From Nocardia sp. NRRL S-836 (GTDB lineage: Bacteria > Actinomycetota > Actinomycetes > Mycobacteriales > Pseudonocardiaceae): 64,000 nucleotides of DNA. A program made the translations under genes and the position numbers. Under the pieces are notes generated by a model, which searched no databases, was not told the DNA's origin, and saw nothing but the letters and a program-made list of their open reading frames with translations. Location of the stretch: assembly GCF_001279525.1 (NCBI RefSeq), contig NZ_LGDY01000058.1:80916-144915 (forward strand), given 5' to 3'. Positions 9,644 through 18,340 of this stretch are shown here, one piece after another. The stretch's first letter is position 1, and each line of letters starts with the position of its first letter.

Positions 9644-9840
9644 GCCGTTCCCCCTTTTCGCCACCGAACAGACGAAGTGCTCATCGTCGACCGGGGGCGA
9701 GGTGCTACAGCCGAAACCACACCGTTACGTTCGACGTGCTGGTCCCGCGGTCGTGAAGCCGTGGCACAGCAACAGCTTCACGACCGCTCGATTCACACGT
9801 TCGGGTGATGGCGGCCGCGTCCGCCGCAGCTACACCGGGA

Positions 9841-10161
9841 TCAGAGCCGTACCAGGTGCGACTGCCGCACCGCCTCGCGATCGCCGTCAGACAGCTCTTC
9901 CGGCAACCACGCCCGCAACGCGCGGCCGAACATCAGCACCGTCCGCCACATGTCCCACAGCGCGACGAGCGTGCCCGCCAGCACCACCGACGCCGCCACG
10001 GCCAGCACACCGTCGTCCCTGAGCAGCAGCACGACCGCGACAACGGCCCACAGCTGGATGACGGTGTACAGGATCACGAGCAGCATCTGCTCCGTGTACT
10101 TGCGCCGGGCTCGCAGCACCTGGGCGCGGGAGTCGGGGTCGGGCAGAGGGTGGCGCTTCAT
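9841..10161 (-). CDS. Small two-span membrane protein
   Basis: A 106-residue protein of unknown function. A basic N-terminus is followed by two hydrophobic spans (near residues 25-45 and 50-68) and a polar, acidic/basic C-terminus. The ATG at 10161 has an AGGAG ribosome-binding site about 7 bases upstream, which decides the start against an in-frame upstream codon. It sits between the helicase-nuclease gene and the Crp/Fnr gene, all on the minus strand but separated by gaps, so no operon is evident. Confidence 0.7.
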   Translation of the reverse strand: MKRHPLPDPDSRAQVLRARRKYTEQMLLVILYTVIQLWAVVAVVLLLRDDGVLAVAASVVLAGTLVALWDMWRTVLMFGRALRAWLPEELSDGDREAVRQSHLVRL

Positions 10162-10230
10162 GACGGCTCCTGGGGGTTCCTCGGCGAACTGTGCCACCCA
10201 GGTAACCGCCAGAACCCCGGAAAGTCTGCG

Positions 10231-10884
10231 TCAGATGCCGCACCGGACACGCAATTCTTCCTCGCGAAGAATCTCTACCCGATTGCGCCGGGTGCAGATG
10301 ACTCCCTCATCCCGCAGCACTTTCAACGTCCGCACGAGAGTCTCCCGCGAAATGCCCACAATGCTGGCCAGTTCTTGTTGGCTGAGCGGCACCGTCGCCA
10401 TCAGCTCGTCCCCCTCGCGGTGCGCCAGGAGGACGAGCGCCGCACCGACCCGGTACAGCGACGGGCCGGTGCGGAGGTCCTGTCGATCGCCCGAAGCACG
10501 CTGGCGCGACACCACCACGCGCAGCACCGTCCACGTGATGCCCGGCCGCGTCCTGCACAACGCCTCCAGCGCGCGGGCGGAAATCATCAAGCCGTACACA
10601 GGATCTATCGCGGTCACGGACGCGGAGCGGCCCATGCCGTCCACTGCGGAGAGCTCGCCCACGATCTCACCAGGACCTCGCACGGCGAGCAAGGTCTCCA
10701 CCCCTGTGGCGGCGACCCGGCTCACCCGGACCCGCCCCCGCAGCACCACCAACACGTTGTGCGACGGGTCGCCTTGGTGACAGATCACCGACCTGGGCGA
10801 GAATTCGACACCGGTCGCCACGCCCTGCAACGCTGAGCGATCGGCGGCGTCCAGCATCCCCCAGAATGACCGGTCAATCCTCAT
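10231..10884 (-). CDS. Crp/Fnr-family transcriptional regulator
   Basis: A 217-residue regulator. An N-terminal cyclic-nucleotide-binding-type beta barrel (GEIVGELSAVDG near residues 75-86) precedes a C-terminal winged helix (SQQELASIVGISRETLVRTLKVL near 166-188). The recognition helix reads SRETLVR, the CRP-like R-E-x-x-x-R pattern rather than the FNR E-x-x-S-R pattern. The N-terminus lacks a cluster of cysteines, so an oxygen-labile Fe-S form is unlikely. It is transcribed divergently from the ternary conflict operon, with a dyad-rich promoter between, so it probably regulates that operon and itself (inference). Confidence 0.85.
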   Translation of the reverse strand: MRIDRSFWGMLDAADRSALQGVATGVEFSPRSVICHQGDPSHNVLVVLRGRVRVSRVAATGVETLLAVRGPGEIVGELSAVDGMGRSASVTAIDPVYGLMISARALEALCRTRPGITWTVLRVVVSRQRASGDRQDLRTGPSLYRVGAALVLLAHREGDELMATVPLSQQELASIVGISRETLVRTLKVLRDEGVICTRRNRVEILREEELRVRCGI

Positions 10885-10900
10885 GCTTCCATGATTCCGG

Positions 10901-10940
10901 CAATCGCACGACGGCGATTGACCCGATTGATCTAAATCAA
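10901..10940. promoter_or_regulatory. Crp/Fnr-type operator with perfect TTGAT-N4-ATCAA box
   Basis: In the 125-base divergent region, TTGATCTAAATCAA at 10927-10940 matches the textbook FNR/ANR consensus exactly. Immediately before it, CAATCG and CGATTG (10901-10906 and 10915-10920) form a second dyad. The box lies 43-56 bases from the regulator start and about 70-83 bases from the VMAP-gene start. Binding by the adjacent regulator is inferred. Confidence 0.6.
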
Positions 10941-11009
10941 AGCCGGAATAGGGCAACACCGCGTTCTCGCACGGATAATGAACCGCTACCTGAGCAGGTG
11001 GGAGAGCCC

Positions 11010-13115
11010 GTGGAGGAGACACCACGCGCCGAGCCGCGAACCGTGCTGGCCGTGGACGTCGAGAAGTTCAGCGATCCCAACCGGACGAACCACCACAAGC
11101 TCGTCGCGCACGACGGCCTCTACCACGCCCTGTACCGGGCGCTGCACGAGAGCGGTATCGACGAGCGGAGCTGGCACCAGGAGGATCGCGGTGACGGGGC
11201 GATGTTCCTCTTCACCGCCGACGTGGCCAAACAGCGGCTGTCCGACTTCCTCCTCCGCCGGCTGGCCGCGAACCTGTTGCGCTACAACGCCACCTTCACC
11301 CAGGAGGCACACATCCGGCTGCGGGTCGCACTGCACTTCGGTGAGGTCACGTTCAACGCGCAGGGCGTGGTCGGTGACTGCGTGAACCTCACCTTCCGGC
11401 TGCTCGACGCCCCTCCGCTCAAGACCGCGCTCGCCGACTCGTCCAGTGTGCTGGCGGTGATCGTGTCGAAGACGTTCTACGAAGACGTCCTGCGGCACGA
11501 CCCTGCCGCCGAACCGCAGGCGTACCGGCAGGTCGAGGTCGCCGTCAAGGAGACTTCGACCTCGGCGTGGATCCGGCTGTCCGCCGAGTCGGTTCAGGTA
11601 GCGGCCCCACCGGCACCGGTGGCGACACCCGTGGAAGTCGACGACCCCCTCGTCGCGGGAAGCGGTGAGACGCTCGGCGTCCTCGCCGAACTGATCTCCA
11701 GAACGCCGTTGATGGCACGCCTGGATGACCGGCGGCTGTGCCTCCAACTGCTGAACAGCTCGGTGACACCACGGGTCGATGTGACCGAGTTCAGCGACGC
11801 CCGGCTCCACGTCTACTCCATGGTGCTCGCCTGCGCTCGTCGGCCGGGAGCCATGCGCGCGCTGCTGCGCACCTTGCGGCGGTTACAACCAGACGCACCG
11901 GAGCTGGACCAGATCAGCGGCCTCGTGGACGAAATGGCCACCCAGGAGCTGTTCGACGAACACGACCGTCGGGCGCTCGTCGAGCTGCTGCAGGGCAGCG
12001 ACTTCCCGCAGCTGAGCGACTGCTACCGGGCCGCGGCCGGCAGCCAGGCCAGTCCGCTGCCGCCGGGAAGGCACGACACCGTCGACGTGATCGGCAGGCT
12101 GGAACGGATGAACGCCCGCCCGGATGGTGTACCTCCCGCGCTGGCCCTGCTCGAGCACCTGGCGTTGCACGCGGGGGACGTTCTCTCGCCGCGACTCCGG
12201 CAGTTCTCCGAGCACCAGGCACAGGAGATGGGCCTGCACCGGGAACTGCTGGCACTACGCGGCTCGATCTCCACGGATGCCACGGAAACGGTGGCGCCCG
12301 CTGCGGCATCGCTGGTGCTGCGGCTGCAACCGCACGGCGTCGAACCCGACCTGTACCTGCTCTCCGAGTGGCGGCAAGCGAACTCGGCGACCTGGTCACC
12401 GCAACGCGGCCACGACTACACCGGCAACCTCGCCGAGATCCGGGTGCGGGTCGGCGAACTGGTCGGCCAGGCCGAGGGGTGGGCCGAGAACGCCAGCACC
12501 ATCTCGATCGAGTTCCTCCTGCCGAAGGACCTGCTCAACCTGCCGGTCGAGCAGTGGCTGGCCGCCTCCGACGAGGTCGCCACCCCCATCGGCATCGACT
12601 ACCTGGTGTCCCTGCGCTCGCTGGAACGGAGTCGAGACCGGGAGAAGCACCGCCGGTGGCGACAACGCTGGAGCCATCTGCAGTCGCTGCTCAGGGCCGG
12701 CGACAGCCCCGTCGAGGAGGCCGTCCACCGCAGCCAGCTCGACGGCCCCAGACACCTGCAGAAACTCGACGCCAGGCTCGCGCTCGCCAAGAGCGTCGTG
12801 GCGCTCGTCCTCTCCGATCCACCAGCTGATCGCGAGAGCATCGGCCGGATGGAGGTCGCGATAGCACTCAAGTCCGGCGTGCCGGTGATGATCTGGCACC
12901 GCCACGACTGCGCCGCCAAGGCGTTCCACGCCGCCGTCGACGACCTGGTCGGCGACGGCGGTCTGGGCAAACTGCTGGAGAACGCCATGAAACTACGCGG
13001 TCAGGCCCAGTGTTCCGACGACTGCGACGCGCACCCCGGCACCCACATCAGCGTCCTCTGGGACGACCCGGACCGCCAGGTCGAGCCCTTGCCACAGGAG
13101 GTGGTCGCTCCGTGA
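11010..13115 (+). CDS. vWA-MoxR associated protein (VMAP) with N-terminal nucleotide-cyclase-like domain
   Basis: This 701-residue protein is the signalling arm of a VMAP/MoxR/vWA ternary conflict system. Residues about 8-190 look like a class III nucleotide cyclase fold: AVDVEKF and EDRGDGAM supply the metal-site aspartates, and GDCVNLTFRL resembles the cyclase N-x-x-x-R segment. Residues about 215-300 match the effector-associated domain pattern (EAD2-like), followed by another helical module. From about 420 to the end lies the VMAP C-terminal domain (IEFLLPKDLLNLPVEQWL, SLERSR, PVMIWHRH). GTG 11010 is preferred because GGGAG lies 5 bases upstream. Its stop overlaps the start of the MoxR gene. 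The domain calls are from remembered family patterns. Confidence 0.75.
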   Translation: MEETPRAEPRTVLAVDVEKFSDPNRTNHHKLVAHDGLYHALYRALHESGIDERSWHQEDRGDGAMFLFTADVAKQRLSDFLLRRLAANLLRYNATFTQEAHIRLRVALHFGEVTFNAQGVVGDCVNLTFRLLDAPPLKTALADSSSVLAVIVSKTFYEDVLRHDPAAEPQAYRQVEVAVKETSTSAWIRLSAESVQVAAPPAPVATPVEVDDPLVAGSGETLGVLAELISRTPLMARLDDRRLCLQLLNSSVTPRVDVTEFSDARLHVYSMVLACARRPGAMRALLRTLRRLQPDAPELDQISGLVDEMATQELFDEHDRRALVELLQGSDFPQLSDCYRAAAGSQASPLPPGRHDTVDVIGRLERMNARPDGVPPALALLEHLALHAGDVLSPRLRQFSEHQAQEMGLHRELLALRGSISTDATETVAPAAASLVLRLQPHGVEPDLYLLSEWRQANSATWSPQRGHDYTGNLAEIRVRVGELVGQAEGWAENASTISIEFLLPKDLLNLPVEQWLAASDEVATPIGIDYLVSLRSLERSRDREKHRRWRQRWSHLQSLLRAGDSPVEEAVHRSQLDGPRHLQKLDARLALAKSVVALVLSDPPADRESIGRMEVAIALKSGVPVMIWHRHDCAAKAFHAAVDDLVGDGGLGKLLENAMKLRGQAQCSDDCDAHPGTHISVLWDDPDRQVEPLPQEVVAP

Positions 13116-14146
13116 CCCGTACCGAGAACTGGCACATCTACACCGGCACGGGCCAACCCTGCGCCGATGTTGATCTGCGGACGAACCTGCCGGAACCGCC
13201 GCCGTGGCGGACGTTCGGCGGCGGTCCCGCGCTTCCGCTGCCGGAGGGCGACGAGCACGACAACAGCAGGCGGATCGGCGCACCGGACGCGGACAGTTCC
13301 TACCCCGCGGGCCGTCACGAGATCGACATGGTCAACGCTGCGCTGTTGCTGCGCAGGCCGTTGCTCGTCACCGGCGGCCCCGGCACGGGGAAGACGAGCC
13401 TGGCGTACCGGGTGGCACGGGAGCTCAACCTCGGGCCGGTTCTGAGGTGGCCGATCACGAGCAACACGAAGCTGCGACAGGACGGTCTGTACGAGTACGA
13501 CGCCATCGGCCGGGTGCATGCGTCCAGCGCGAAAGCGAGTGGAATGACCGACGAACCGACCGACATCGGCGACTTCGTCCACCTCGGCCCTCTCGGCACG
13601 GCGTTGCTCCCGTACGAGCTCCCGCGGGTCCTGGTGATCGACGAGATCGACAAGGCGGACCTGTCACTGCCCAACGACCTGCTCGCCGTGCTGGAGGACG
13701 GCGAGTACCTGGTCCGCGAGCTCGCCCGGATAGCCCGGAGGACACCGAAGGTGACGGTGCACACGGCTGATCCGGGCGGTAGCGCGCAGGTCGTCGAAGG
13801 CCGGGTGGTGTGCCAGGCGTTCCCGTTCATCGTGTTCACCAGCAACCGGGAGCGGGAGTTCCCGCCGGCGTTCCTGCGCCGCACGCTGCAACTGGAGATG
13901 CAGCCGCCCAACGAGGAACAGCTCGCGAGCATGATCGCGGCACACTTCCGGGACGTGTCGGGAAACTCCGCCGACCTCATCCAGAAGTTCCTGCGCCGCA
14001 GCGAGTCCGAGGGCGGACTCGCCATCGACCAGTTGCTGAACACGGTCCAGCTCGCCACCTCCGGCAAACTCGACACGGACAGGGCCTCGTGGAGACGTCT
14101 CCGCGACGCCCTGTGGCACAGGCTCTCCACCACGGGGTTCGAATGA
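13112..14146 (+). CDS. MoxR-type AAA+ ATPase of the ternary conflict system
   Basis: A 344-residue AAA+ ATPase (MoxR/AAA_5 type). Walker A is GGPGTGKTS near residues 89-97, Walker B is VLVIDEIDKA near 173, and a sensor-1 strand is FIVFTSNRER near 238, followed by the lid helices. Such ATPases remodel or load partner proteins; here the partners are its overlapping neighbours. The GTG at 13112 overlaps the upstream TGA (GTGA) and has AGGAGG about 10 bases upstream. Its own stop overlaps the ATG of the next gene, so the three proteins are likely made in fixed proportion. Confidence 0.88.
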   Translation: MTRTENWHIYTGTGQPCADVDLRTNLPEPPPWRTFGGGPALPLPEGDEHDNSRRIGAPDADSSYPAGRHEIDMVNAALLLRRPLLVTGGPGTGKTSLAYRVARELNLGPVLRWPITSNTKLRQDGLYEYDAIGRVHASSAKASGMTDEPTDIGDFVHLGPLGTALLPYELPRVLVIDEIDKADLSLPNDLLAVLEDGEYLVRELARIARRTPKVTVHTADPGGSAQVVEGRVVCQAFPFIVFTSNREREFPPAFLRRTLQLEMQPPNEEQLASMIAAHFRDVSGNSADLIQKFLRRSESEGGLAIDQLLNTVQLATSGKLDTDRASWRRLRDALWHRLSTTGFE

Positions 14147-17100
14147 GCCCGGTGGAGCGCGAACTCACCGCGCGGGAGCTCGCGGACGCCCTCTGGCTCG
14201 CGGGGCACATGTGGTGGACCGAGAGCAGGGAACTGCCGGAACTCAGCGAGATCCCGACACTGCCCCAGCGCAAGCCCAGAGAGCTACCGAAACCGCCTCT
14301 TCCGCCACCTCAGCCACCAGGGACAGCTCCCGCTCAATGGCATTCGGCCCCTCCCCGGCTCATCGTCGGCACCTCGCACGGAGACACGCGGGACTCCGCT
14401 CCACCGGTCACAGAGCCCCTGCCCAACGCGCGCGCCATCTCGCGCGCACTGCGCCCGCTGAGAAGGCTCGTCCCCGCCGACCGTGACGAGGAGTTCGACG
14501 AGGAGGCCACCGCGGTCCACGTCGCCGAGTCCGGCATGTGGCTGCCCGCCTTCCGGCCGGCGCTCACCCACCCCTTCGAGGTCGCGCTCGTCGTCGACAC
14601 AGCAGCCTTGGACATCTGGCAGCGGGAGATCGCGGACTTCCGGGCGTTGCTGGAGACCCAAGGCGCTTTTCGCACCGTCCGGCTCCAGTTCGCCAACTTC
14701 GACGAAACCAGTGCAAGCGACCTCCTGCTGCGCAGCGGTGCGCCGGACGGCCCGACACGTGGACCGGCTGAGCTGCTCGACCCCACCGGACGCCGCCTCG
14801 TGCTCGTGGTGACGGACGGCATCGGCAAGGCGTGGCACACGGGCGCAGCCGCCAAGGTGATCGGATACTGGGGCCGTTCGGTGCACGTGGCCGTGGTGCA
14901 CCTGCTGCCGCAGGAGCTGTGGAGTTGGACTGGCATCTCGACCTCGCGGGTCCAGCTGCGGGTACAGGAAGCGGGTGCGCCGAACCGCCGCATCCGATAC
15001 CGGCTGGCCGATGTCTCCGACGAGCGGCCACCGGATACCGCGGTACCAGTGCCCGTGCTCGAACTGCGTCCCGCCTGGCTCGGCCACTGGACCCAGCTGG
15101 TTCAGGGTGATGACCCCGTCGTGCGCCTCACCACGTTCTTCGCCGACCCGGAGGTCAAGGAGAGCAGCTTCGAGGTCGACCCGCTGCTGCACCTCGACGC
15201 CGCCGAACTGGTCAGCCGGTTCCGGACGATCGCCTCGCCACCGGCGTTCGCGCTCGCCGGACTGCTCGCCGCTGTCCCGGTGCCGTTGCAGCTGCCGGTC
15301 ATGACAGCCGTGCGCCGAACCTTGCTTCCAGATGCCGAGCTGTCCCACCTCGCCGAGGTGCTGCTCGGCGGTCTGGTCGTGCGTGGGGACGCCGAATCCG
15401 CAGACACCTACGAGTTCCGGGACGGGCTCCGCCAGGAACTGCTGGCGACCTGCTCGCGGGCGGACACCGCACGAGTTCTGCGCACCGTGGCGAACTTGTT
15501 CGGGCCGAAATCCGAGGCGGTGCGAGACCTGAAAGCAGCACTCGACGACCCGGACGCGGAAATCTCCGCCGTAACCCCCGAATCCTTGCCGCATCTTCGC
15601 CTGCAGCAGGTCATCTTCCGAGCGATGTCGGGACCTTATGCAAAACGGTCCCACCGTATCAGGGCTATCATCACCGAACTCATGGACGGTCAGGCTGAGA
15701 CGGTCACACACTCCACTGATTCACTTCACACCGTGTCCGATCCTCATCCAGAGGAAGCGCCGTCACAAATGCCTGCGGCCGACTCAGGAGCTACCGTGAC
15801 CCTTCACAACGAGGCCTCGCTCGTGGTCTTGCACGAACAACACGACGCCCCGAGCGTCTGGTCCGTTCCTCCGCGCAACTTCAACTTCACCGGACGAACC
15901 GACATGCTCGCGGACCTGCACACGCGACTCAACTCAGGCGTCACCAACCTGGCCGCCGTGCTCCCCGAAGCGCTGTACGGACTGGGCGGTATCGGCAAGT
16001 CTCAGATCGCGATCGAATACGCCTACCGGCATGCCGACGAGTACGACGTGGTCTGGTGGATTCCCGCAGACGACCCGGCGCACATTCGCTCGGTTTTCAC
16101 AACACTGGCCGAGAAGCTCGGGCTCTCCACCGCAGGTTCCATCAACACCGTGGTCGAGGCGGTACGGGAATCACTGCGATGTGGCCATCCCCATCGGCGG
16201 TGGTTGCTCGTCTTCGACAACGCGGACAAACCGGAGGACGTCCGTCCGTTCTTCCCGACCGGCGGTTCAGGGCACATCCTGGTGACGTCCAGGAACTCGC
16301 ACTGGTCGAACGTCGCGGAGACCGTCGAGGTCGACCTCTTCAGCCGCTCGGAGAGCAAGCAGCTGCTGCAGCGACGAAACCATGGCCTGACCGACGAGAA
16401 GGCCGAGCAGATCGCCGACGTGCTCGGAGACCTCCCCCTGGCGATCGAACAGGCAGCGTCCTGGCTGCGTGGAACGGGCATGAACGCCGCCGAGTACCTG
16501 TCGTTGTTCGCCCGCAAGCGCGCGGAGCTGCTGGAAGCCGGCATGCCGCTCGACTACCACGTGCCCGTCGCGGCGGCGTGGAACGTGTCGTTCGATCGAC
16601 TGAGCGAGGAGAACCCGGCGGCGCTGCAGCTGCTGCAGACCTGCGCCTTTTTCGCACCGGAGCCCATTGACCGGAACATTTTCATCGACCTGGACGAAAT
16701 CCCGGTCCCGGACGAGCTCGCCGCAGCTTTGCGCGACCCGCTGCTGCTCAGCGAGGCGATGCGGCAGATCAACAGGTACAGCCTGGCCCAAATCGACCCC
16801 ACGACCAACACGATCGTGCTGCACCGGTTGGTGCAGGGTGCGTTGTTCGATCGGATGACCCCGCAGGAGCGCACCCAGATGCGCCACGCCACCCACTTGC
16901 TTCTCGCCGCCGATGATCCACGCCGACCGGGCAGTGAGAAGAACTGGCCGAAGTACATCGCACTGCTCCCGCACGTTCGCGCGTCGAAGACGCAGGAATG
17001 CGACGAACCTCGGGTCCGACGCACAGCGTTGAACAGCGCCACGTTCCTCGCCGCATGGGGTGACGTCCAGAGCGGCCTGGAATACTCCCGCGAACTCCTC

Positions 17101-18336
17101 GACTACTGGAGCTCGAAGTTCGGAGAGGAAAAGCGCGACACGCTCAATGCGGCGAAGCAGGTGGGAATCTGCCTGCGTGCTCTCGGTCGTTACGCGGAAG
17201 CACTCGCGGTTGACGAACGTGCACATGCGGTCGCACAGGAACACCTCGGCGACGAAGCCGAGAACACGCTGATCCTCGCAAACATGGTCGCACAGGACGT
17301 GCGTGCGCTGGGCGAGTTCGGCAAGGCATGGCGACTCAGCAACAACGCGTACGTCATCGCCAAGGACTCTTTCGGCGAGGAACACGATCTCACACTGGCG
17401 GCCGCGGAGAACCTGGGGATCGCACTGCGATTGGTCGGCAATTTTCCGCTAGCCCGCGATATCGACCAGGCGACGTGGGAGCGGCGCACGCGGCTCCTCG
17501 GCGACGATCACCGGTTCACGCTGGCGACCCTCAACAACCTGTGCCTGGACATCCGCGAATGTGGTGAGTACGTCGAGGCCCGCGACGTGCTCGAACCAGC
17601 GGTCGCGAAGCACCGCAGGCTGCTCGGTGACGACCACCCGGACACCCTGCAGGCCCTGAAGAACCTTGCGGTGACACGACGCAAGGCAGGTGACCACATC
17701 AGTGCGCTCCACCTCGCGGAGGAGGTGCTGCAGAGGTACACCAAGCGGTACGGCGAGAACTACCCCGGCTCACTGGCGGCATCGATGAACCTGTCGGTGG
17801 AACTGCGGCAGACAGGTTCGTTGGCCGAGGCGCGTGACCTCGGCGAGCGGGTGCTGCGGGCGTACACGGACACCGTCGGGGACCACCATCCGTACGGGTC
17901 AGCAGCCAAGACCAACCTCGCGGTGACGTTGCGGCTGCTCGGCGATGTCGACGGGGCCTCTGCACTGAACGAGGACGCTTTCGTCTCGATGCGGGACGCT
18001 CTGGGCGATGACCACCCGTTCACGCTCGTCTGCGCGACGAACAGGGCGAGCGACCACGCGGCGTCAGGAGACTTCGACCGTGCGCACGCACTGAACCAGT
18101 GGGCGCTGGAACGATCACGACGGGTCTTCGGCGACGAACACCCGTCGACGCTCGCCTGCCTTGCGAACATCGTTCTCGACCTGCGCGGTCTCGGCCGCAC
18201 CGCGGACGCGGAGTCGCTGCAGATCGACGTCATCCGCAGGTTCCAGCGCGTGCTGGGCAAGAACCACCCGACCACGATCGCCGCGGCCAGCAGCGATCGC
18301 CTGAACTGCGACATCGAGGCCCTGCCGACCGGCTGA
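14143..18336 (+). CDS. SAV_2336-domain/NB-ARC/TPR protein (FxsT-like)
   Basis: A 1,397-residue STAND-type NTPase. Residues 1 to about 450 resemble the SAV_2336 N-terminal domain with a vWA-like core (ALVVDTA, LVLVVTDG). Near 575 a PPRNFNFTGR linker leads into NB-ARC with Walker A GLGGIGKS near 612, Walker B LLVFDNAD near 690 and a GDLPLAIEQ motif near 763. From about 960 to the end are tetratricopeptide repeats of the Kinesin-light-chain type (repeated LGDDHP-x-TL and NLA). This order matches the family called FxSxx-COOH system TPR protein (FxsT) in genome annotation, usually found with small cyclophane peptides. It is coupled to the MoxR gene by ATGA and ends 4 bases from the convergent hydroxylase gene. 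Confidence 0.8.
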   Translation: MSPVERELTARELADALWLAGHMWWTESRELPELSEIPTLPQRKPRELPKPPLPPPQPPGTAPAQWHSAPPRLIVGTSHGDTRDSAPPVTEPLPNARAISRALRPLRRLVPADRDEEFDEEATAVHVAESGMWLPAFRPALTHPFEVALVVDTAALDIWQREIADFRALLETQGAFRTVRLQFANFDETSASDLLLRSGAPDGPTRGPAELLDPTGRRLVLVVTDGIGKAWHTGAAAKVIGYWGRSVHVAVVHLLPQELWSWTGISTSRVQLRVQEAGAPNRRIRYRLADVSDERPPDTAVPVPVLELRPAWLGHWTQLVQGDDPVVRLTTFFADPEVKESSFEVDPLLHLDAAELVSRFRTIASPPAFALAGLLAAVPVPLQLPVMTAVRRTLLPDAELSHLAEVLLGGLVVRGDAESADTYEFRDGLRQELLATCSRADTARVLRTVANLFGPKSEAVRDLKAALDDPDAEISAVTPESLPHLRLQQVIFRAMSGPYAKRSHRIRAIITELMDGQAETVTHSTDSLHTVSDPHPEEAPSQMPAADSGATVTLHNEASLVVLHEQHDAPSVWSVPPRNFNFTGRTDMLADLHTRLNSGVTNLAAVLPEALYGLGGIGKSQIAIEYAYRHADEYDVVWWIPADDPAHIRSVFTTLAEKLGLSTAGSINTVVEAVRESLRCGHPHRRWLLVFDNADKPEDVRPFFPTGGSGHILVTSRNSHWSNVAETVEVDLFSRSESKQLLQRRNHGLTDEKAEQIADVLGDLPLAIEQAASWLRGTGMNAAEYLSLFARKRAELLEAGMPLDYHVPVAAAWNVSFDRLSEENPAALQLLQTCAFFAPEPIDRNIFIDLDEIPVPDELAAALRDPLLLSEAMRQINRYSLAQIDPTTNTIVLHRLVQGALFDRMTPQERTQMRHATHLLLAADDPRRPGSEKNWPKYIALLPHVRASKTQECDEPRVRRTALNSATFLAAWGDVQSGLEYSRELLDYWSSKFGEEKRDTLNAAKQVGICLRALGRYAEALAVDERAHAVAQEHLGDEAENTLILANMVAQDVRALGEFGKAWRLSNNAYVIAKDSFGEEHDLTLAAAENLGIALRLVGNFPLARDIDQATWERRTRLLGDDHRFTLATLNNLCLDIRECGEYVEARDVLEPAVAKHRRLLGDDHPDTLQALKNLAVTRRKAGDHISALHLAEEVLQRYTKRYGENYPGSLAASMNLSVELRQTGSLAEARDLGERVLRAYTDTVGDHHPYGSAAKTNLAVTLRLLGDVDGASALNEDAFVSMRDALGDDHPFTLVCATNRASDHAASGDFDRAHALNQWALERSRRVFGDEHPSTLACLANIVLDLRGLGRTADAESLQIDVIRRFQRVLGKNHPTTIAAASSDRLNCDIEALPTG

Positions 18337-18340
18337 GCGG

